Shown in pieces: positions 5,087 to 9,342 of a stretch of 9,342 nt of DNA. Under the pieces are notes generated by a model, which saw only the letters and a program-made list of their open reading frames with translations, was not told the origin of the DNA and did no database searches. Numbering within the stretch: the first letter of the stretch is position 1; every line of letters starts with the position of its first letter. The translations under genes and the position numbers were made by a program. The DNA is from Candidatus Delongbacteria bacterium (GTDB lineage Bacteria; UBA4055): positions 1 through 9,342 of the forward strand of contig WTAK01000352.1 in assembly GCA_013139625.1 (NCBI GenBank), written 5' to 3'.

Positions 5087-6815
5087 GGATTTCCTTCATA
5101 TTCTCGTTCCAATATTCAAAGATCTTTTTAGCATATCTTGCAACGGTACTTCCGTGTAAGCCATGTTCCTCAAATACAGTAACTACGATCTGAGGATCTT
5201 CGAATGGTCCATAGGCAGTAAACCAGCCATGGTCAGCTCCATGAGGATTCTGAGCAGTACCGGTTTTACCTGCAAAAGTTATTTTCCCACTTCTAGACCA
5301 ATATGCAGTACCACCTTCAACATTTACAACATTGAACATAGCTTTTTTGATCTGCTTCAAATATTTGGAGTTGAATTCAATAGTGTCAATATTCGAATCT
5401 TGATAATATTCAAAATTATCTCTTTCCCCAGCTTTGTATAACAGATGCGGAGTATATTTCAATCCTCCATTAGCTAAGATTACCGTATAATTTGCGATCT
5501 GTAGAGGTGTAGTAAGTAATTCTCCCTGACCAATCATAAGATTTGCATATCGCCCGATCAGATTTCCTTTAATTCTTTTACGATAATATTCTTCATCAGG
5601 TAATAAACCTCTTCTTTCAGAGTTGAGATCAATACCGGTCTTATTTCCGAATCCAAGGCTTCTAAGATAACTTTCCCAGTCGTCAAGATCGATGGTATGT
5701 GCGATATTATAGAAATATGTATCACAGGAATGCATGATAGCAGAAATGAGCTTCATGTTTCCATGACCTTCATGTTTCCAACATTTCATAAATCTACGAC
5801 CAATCTGCATTCCACCGGGGCAATAGACATTTGTTTTTGTTGAAACAATATTATTCTCAAGGGCAGCTAATGCAGAAGCCATTTTTATAACTGATCCGGG
5901 AGGATATAAACCTAAGATCGCTTTGTTATACAATGGTTTTAGAGGATCTTCTGACCATTTTTTCCATTCTTTAACAGACATTTTTCTGCTGAATATCTCT
6001 AAAGGGAAATCAGGCTTGCTTACCATAGCCAAGATCTCACCATTATTACAGTTTTCGACTATTATACTGCCCGAATGACCATCAAAAATACTTTCTATAT
6101 AGGATTGTAAATTATAGTCAATTGTTAAGTAAACATCTTTACCTTTTACAGCTTCTTTCCAATTGCTCTTATCATACTCAGAGACTTTATTATTCTTTAC
6201 ATCTCTGATAAATTTCTTATTTCCCTTTTTACCCCGGATAATACTATCATAAATATACTCTATACCTTCTTTACCTTTAAGATCTCCAATTGCAATACTA
6301 CTATCACTTTTAATTATTCCTCTCACCTCCCCAAGATGCCCAAGAATATGTGGTGAAGTGATCTTCTCAAAATTTCGTGTCCATTCATTTTTAACTTTAA
6401 CTCCTCTTAATCTACCTTCCTGCTCGGTGATATATGAGAATATTGAGAAATCTATGTTTCTTTGTAAACGGTAAAATCGGTCTTGTTTAATATTATTACT
6501 GCTTAGAACAGAAATTAACGAATCTTTATTTATTTCAAGTATTTCAGTAATAAAATCAATTGAATATTCACTGCGAAGAAATCGTTCGGGAACTACATAA
6601 AGATTGTAGGTGTGTTGGTTATCAATTAAAATAATTCCATTCCTATCGAGGATCAGACCTCTTGATGGTTCGATAATTTCTTTTCGAACTTTATTTGAAA
6701 GGGAGCGTAATTTCAGAGATGGTTCAAAATATTGTAGGTAGATCACTCTTATAAATAATAGTAGAAATACGAAAATAGTTAATTTGTACAATATCTTTAT
6801 TCTGTCTGTATCCAT
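5073..6815 (-). CDS. mrdA: Penicillin-binding protein 2, elongasome transpeptidase
   Basis: A 580-residue class B PBP that cross-links peptidoglycan during side-wall elongation, in complex with RodA and the Mre proteins. A short cytoplasmic N-terminus precedes one membrane helix (about 10-26). The pedestal domain (about 45-215, with PSRGLILDRNG) follows, then the transpeptidase domain. Its active-site motifs are SVIK (308-311, nucleophile S308 after YPPG), SCD (363-365, within the PBP2-type SCDTYFY) and KTGT (517-520). SCD rather than SxN marks PBP2 instead of PBP3/FtsI. It is the last gene of the mre operon, 11 bp after mreD, with a poor Shine-Dalgarno that suggests translational coupling. 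The usual partner rodA is not adjacent; selD lies tail-to-tail instead. Confidence 0.95.
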   Translation of the reverse strand: MDTDRIKILYKLTIFVFLLLFIRVIYLQYFEPSLKLRSLSNKVRKEIIEPSRGLILDRNGIILIDNQHTYNLYVVPERFLRSEYSIDFITEILEINKDSLISVLSSNNIKQDRFYRLQRNIDFSIFSYITEQEGRLRGVKVKNEWTRNFEKITSPHILGHLGEVRGIIKSDSSIAIGDLKGKEGIEYIYDSIIRGKKGNKKFIRDVKNNKVSEYDKSNWKEAVKGKDVYLTIDYNLQSYIESIFDGHSGSIIVENCNNGEILAMVSKPDFPLEIFSRKMSVKEWKKWSEDPLKPLYNKAILGLYPPGSVIKMASALAALENNIVSTKTNVYCPGGMQIGRRFMKCWKHEGHGNMKLISAIMHSCDTYFYNIAHTIDLDDWESYLRSLGFGNKTGIDLNSERRGLLPDEEYYRKRIKGNLIGRYANLMIGQGELLTTPLQIANYTVILANGGLKYTPHLLYKAGERDNFEYYQDSNIDTIEFNSKYLKQIKKAMFNVVNVEGGTAYWSRSGKITFAGKTGTAQNPHGADHGWFTAYGPFEDPQIVVTVFEEHGLHGSTVARYAKKIFEYWNENMKEIPTLN

Positions 6816-6826
6816 AGCCGTCTAAA

Positions 6827-7297
6827 TTATTTTATTGGTTTAAATATTTGGAGTATCCAGATTATACATACTCCATAAATGGCACTTGGGAAAGTAACAA
6901 AGAATATATTTTTCAAAAGTGGCAAATGTGAAAGAGTTAAGTAATAGAATATAATTGATGAACCTAAAAGCATTATTAAGAATAATGTGAATTTATTACT
7001 CTGTGCCAGATAGCCTTTATGCCTCTTGTAATATGAAGTAGCAAATCCTGCAATAGAGAAGATCAAAGCTGATGCTCCGACAACATCACCAATTACAAGG
7101 TCGATCACTATACCGGCAAAAAATCCACGGATCAAAGACCTGGTTGGACTGGGATATTTTACACTTTGTCTGATCAGAAAGATAAGCAGAATATCCGGTT
7201 TAATGTCATACATGCTGTACAAATATGAAAATTTCACTTGGACAATGATCAATAAAATAATTATTCCAACATTCTGTATGTAAGTTTTAATATCCAT
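6827..7297 (-). CDS. mreD: Rod shape-determining membrane protein MreD
   Basis: A 156-residue, strongly hydrophobic protein of normal MreD length with about five membrane helices. The most diagnostic stretch is RGFFAGIVIDLVIGD...GASALIFSIAGF (57-85), matching the family's G-x-x-x-D and G-x-x-x-L pattern. MreD is an inner-membrane partner of MreC in the elongasome. Its ATG follows the mreC stop immediately (TAAATG), and it is followed 11 bp later by mrdA. This order is conserved in many rod-shaped bacteria. It has no ribosome site of its own beyond the A-rich end of mreC. Confidence 0.92.
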   Translation of the reverse strand: MDIKTYIQNVGIIILLIIVQVKFSYLYSMYDIKPDILLIFLIRQSVKYPSPTRSLIRGFFAGIVIDLVIGDVVGASALIFSIAGFATSYYKRHKGYLAQSNKFTLFLIMLLGSSIIFYYLTLSHLPLLKNIFFVTFPSAIYGVCIIWILQIFKPIK

Positions 7298-8086
7298 TTA
7301 TTCTTTTTTTTTATGGATTATGAATACATCCTTTACTTCAAGGAAATTAGTTGAGTATTTGATAACTACTTTTTTGTTTATAGTCGCAGAAGAATCTGAA
7401 ACAGAAATCACTTCTCCGATCAACAGATTTGGATGATAAAGCTTACTAAAGTCGGAAGTAAATATTTTTTCACCTACTTCTACTGTCTGTGATTTAGTTA
7501 TCTCATGTATCTCTGCGGTTTGTTTATCCAGTGAGATCATAATTCCCGGGATCTTACCAAATTCTGTTATTACAGGTATCTTATTATCAGGATCAGAGAT
7601 CAGTGTTACTTTTGACAGATGTTTACCTGCATTATTTACTACACCTACAAACCCGGTTTCGGATATGACCATTTCTCCGTTCATGACATTCTTTTCAGTA
7701 CCTGCGTTTATCAATAATGTATTTTGGAGACTTGAAACAGGCTTACCTGTAACCTTTGCATAAACATAGCTTAAACTTTCCGGCAATTCGATAGAAAGTA
7801 AATTTCTTAGTCTAATATTTTCATCGAAGGATCCTTCGTAGAGCTTTTTATCCTGAGAGATTTCTACTAGTTTTTGCTTAAGCTGAACTATCTCATCTTT
7901 AAGAGAGGCTTTTTCCCTCAAAGAGAAATAGTCATAACTTAGAATGCTGAAAGCATCCAAACCTATTTCAGATAAAGTATTATTAAAAGATGAATTGTTG
8001 AATAATATCAGGAAAACTGAAGTAATTACAGCGATTCCAAGATAGACCCACTCTCTGATAACTTTTATTTTTTGATGACTATTCAT
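7298..8086 (-). CDS. mreC: Rod shape-determining protein MreC
   Basis: A 262-residue bitopic protein: short basic N-terminus, one membrane helix (about 14-30), a periplasmic coiled coil (about 56-98, LREKASLKDEIVQLKQKL) and a beta-rich domain (about 107-258). The beta domain shows the MreC pattern INAGTEKNVMNGEMV...GFVGVV and LLIGEVISVS. MreC is the periplasmic scaffold that activates PBP2 and links it to MreD and MreB. It lies 19 bp after mreB. The gene ends in a run of nine A residues (minus strand, CAT-A9-GAA-TAA), so the C-terminus is HKKKE and mreD begins directly after the stop. Confidence 0.95.
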   Translation of the reverse strand: MNSHQKIKVIREWVYLGIAVITSVFLILFNNSSFNNTLSEIGLDAFSILSYDYFSLREKASLKDEIVQLKQKLVEISQDKKLYEGSFDENIRLRNLLSIELPESLSYVYAKVTGKPVSSLQNTLLINAGTEKNVMNGEMVISETGFVGVVNNAGKHLSKVTLISDPDNKIPVITEFGKIPGIMISLDKQTAEIHEITKSQTVEVGEKIFTSDFSKLYHPNLLIGEVISVSDSSATINKKVVIKYSTNFLEVKDVFIIHKKKE

Positions 8087-8105
8087 AAAATATGTAAATC
8101 TAATA

Positions 8106-9134
8106 TTATTCTGTTAAAAGCACTTTGTAATATCGGTTCATGTCTTCTAAGACCTTACCTGTACCTCTTACAACGCATGTTAAAGGATTTTCTGCCATAA
8201 CGACAGGCAAGTCGGTCTCTTCTTGAAGTTTCAGGTCTAATCCTTTCAATAAAGCTCCGCCACCGGTTAGAACAATTCCTCTATCTCTAATATCGGATGA
8301 AAGTTCACCGGGTGTTTTTTCCAAAGCGCTTTTTACTGCTTGAATAATAGTTTTTATTACTGGGGCTAATACTTTTCTGATCTCAGTAGAATTTACGATA
8401 GTTTCTTTTGGTAATCCGGCGATCAAATCTCTTCCTTTTGCTATAAATGTAAGTTCTTCTTCAAGTTCGAATGCTGAGCCGATACCAATCTTGATCTTCT
8501 CGGCAGTTCTATCACCGATAAGAAGTTTATAATGCGATCTCATGAATTCAATAATTGCTTGGTTCATTTTGTTGCCGGCGATCCTAATGGAATTTTCAGA
8601 TACGATACCACTTAAAGATATAACTGCGATCTCAGTTGTACCACCACCAATATCAACTACCATTGACCCCTCAGGTTCATCAACAGGAAGTCCAACACCA
8701 AGAGCTGCCGCCATAGGTTCCGATATCAAGAATACTTCTCTAGCTCCTGCATTTTCAGCTGCACTTCGGATAATTCTTTTCTCAGATTTAGTTACTCCGG
8801 ATGGAACACATACTATCATTCTGGGTCTTCCACTAAAAGTACCAACTTTGACCTTTTTTATAAATTGTCTGATCATTTCTTCTGCAACTTCATCATCATC
8901 AATAACACCGTCTTTCATAGGTCTGATAGTTCTGATATTACCGGGAGTCTTACCTTCCATACTTCTTGCTTCAGTACCGATAGCAACTACCTTTTTTAAT
9001 CTTTCATCCCATGTTACCACAGAAGGTTCCTCAACTACAATTCCTCTGCCTTTGACATAGATAAGAGTGTTTGCTGTACCAAGATCGATAGCAACATCGT
9101 GTGAGAAAAAACTAAATAATGATAAAAAATCCAT
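8106..9134 (-). CDS. mreB: Rod shape-determining protein MreB (bacterial actin)
   Basis: A 342-residue actin homologue that forms membrane-bound antiparallel filaments guiding cell-wall synthesis. Visible are phosphate loop 1 DLGTANT (17-23), the catalytic-glutamate region ISEPMAAALG (E139), phosphate loop 2 DIGGGTTEIA (161-170) and the adenosine motif LTGGGALLKG (299-308). The N-terminus MDFLSLFSFFS is rich in Phe and Leu and looks like the amphipathic membrane anchor seen in Gram-negative MreBs. The start is well supported by AAGGA six bases upstream (9145-9141). It is the first gene of mreBCD-mrdA. I could not identify a convincing promoter in the AT-rich upstream DNA. Confidence 0.97.
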   Translation of the reverse strand: MDFLSLFSFFSHDVAIDLGTANTLIYVKGRGIVVEEPSVVTWDERLKKVVAIGTEARSMEGKTPGNIRTIRPMKDGVIDDDEVAEEMIRQFIKKVKVGTFSGRPRMIVCVPSGVTKSEKRIIRSAAENAGAREVFLISEPMAAALGVGLPVDEPEGSMVVDIGGGTTEIAVISLSGIVSENSIRIAGNKMNQAIIEFMRSHYKLLIGDRTAEKIKIGIGSAFELEEELTFIAKGRDLIAGLPKETIVNSTEIRKVLAPVIKTIIQAVKSALEKTPGELSSDIRDRGIVLTGGGALLKGLDLKLQEETDLPVVMAENPLTCVVRGTGKVLEDMNRYYKVLLTE

Positions 9135-9177
9135 AATGTATCCTTAAGTTTAATTTTAATACGTACTTTTTTTTGTT

Positions 9178-9286
9178 TTACAGGAAGCAGGGAAGGTTTT
9201 GAAGTTATTTTTAACAACGCTTCTTTTAATAAATAATTTATTTTGCAATTTAATTTGATCTTCCTTCACTTCTATTCTTCCTGTAA
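9178..9286. repeat. 109-bp segment bounded by perfect 10-bp inverted repeats (MITE-like candidate)
   Basis: TTACAGGAAG (9178-9187) and CTTCCTGTAA (9277-9286) are exact reverse complements. They are flanked on both outer sides by GTT (9175-9177 and 9287-9289), which could be a 3-bp target duplication or chance. The interior is AT-rich and has no coding potential that I see. It lies in the upstream or leader region of mreB. Confidence 0.4.
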
Positions 9287-9295
9287 GTTATTTTT

Positions 9296-9338
9296 CTTTG
9301 TGCCTTTGTGAGAAATCTATTAATGTCTGAAATGTCTG
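9296..9338. repeat. Two short tandem direct repeats upstream of mreB
   Basis: CTTTGTG-C-CTTTGTG (9296-9310) and AATGTCTG-A-AATGTCTG (9322-9338) are perfect two-copy repeats within 43 bp. CTTTGTG-type iterations occur in dispersed intergenic repeats of various bacteria. That link is only by resemblance. Confidence 0.35.
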
Positions 9339-9342
9339 TTTC

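Noticed and set aside
5163..5441. Plus-strand open frame inside mrdA
   Set aside because: It is antisense to the conserved PBP2 transpeptidase domain and has no recognisable domain.
8542..9060. 172-codon plus-strand open frame inside mreB
   Set aside because: It is fully antisense to clearly conserved mreB codons, with low-complexity Ser/Thr/Pro/Ile composition and no family resemblance.
9135..9177. mreB promoter in the AT-rich leader
   Set aside because: TATTAA- and TAAAAC-type -10 candidates have no -35 at acceptable spacing, so I did not call one.

Overview
The window comes from a low-GC (by eye roughly mid-30s percent), rod-forming, Gram-negative-type bacterium. It carries an RND pump, an MreBCD-PBP2 elongation cassette and a selenocysteine-dependent selD. 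The promoters are classical sigma-70 (TTGACA-N17-TATATT at rpsT and again at the tetR gene), not the Bacteroidetes -33/-7 type. Selenoprotein use fits an anaerobic lifestyle. An FCB-group candidate phylum (Cloacimonadota/Delongbacteria-like) is my guess for the source, but the sequence alone does not prove it.

Left region (1-1152): on the minus strand, a TetR-family regulator is followed with an ATGA overlap by the N-terminus of an RND exporter that runs off the edge. The divergent intergenic region holds a consensus-like tetR promoter. Two 13-bp TGA-N7-TCA sites sit on its -10 and start region, which is the layout of an autorepressed regulator-pump operon. A different palindrome covers the candidate promoter of the plus-strand neighbour.

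Centre (1153-5086, plus strand): a CLC chloride transporter gene with C-terminal CBS domains is split by an apparent one-base deletion near 2085. Next is rpsT (ribosomal protein S20) with its own strong promoter, leader hairpin and intrinsic terminator. A small ApaH-like metallophosphatase follows, then a REP-like palindrome, then selD. The selD gene reads through an in-frame TGA at codon 19, the catalytic Cys/Sec position, with a bacterial SECIS-like hairpin just downstream. Conventional gene calling would start this gene about 73 codons too late or call it broken.

Right region (5073-9134, minus strand): mreB-mreC-mreD-mrdA (PBP2), the cell-elongation operon, tightly packed and transcribed leftwards. 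Its last gene overlaps the end of selD tail-to-tail by 14 bp. rodA is not next to mrdA. The 208 bp upstream of mreB hold no gene but contain a 109-bp segment bounded by perfect 10-bp inverted repeats, and two short tandem direct repeats.

Most of the window is housekeeping. The strongest unusual signal is the UGA-encoded selenocysteine in SelD. The next most interesting are the tandem operator architecture, the broken CLC gene and the small palindromic or MITE-like elements.
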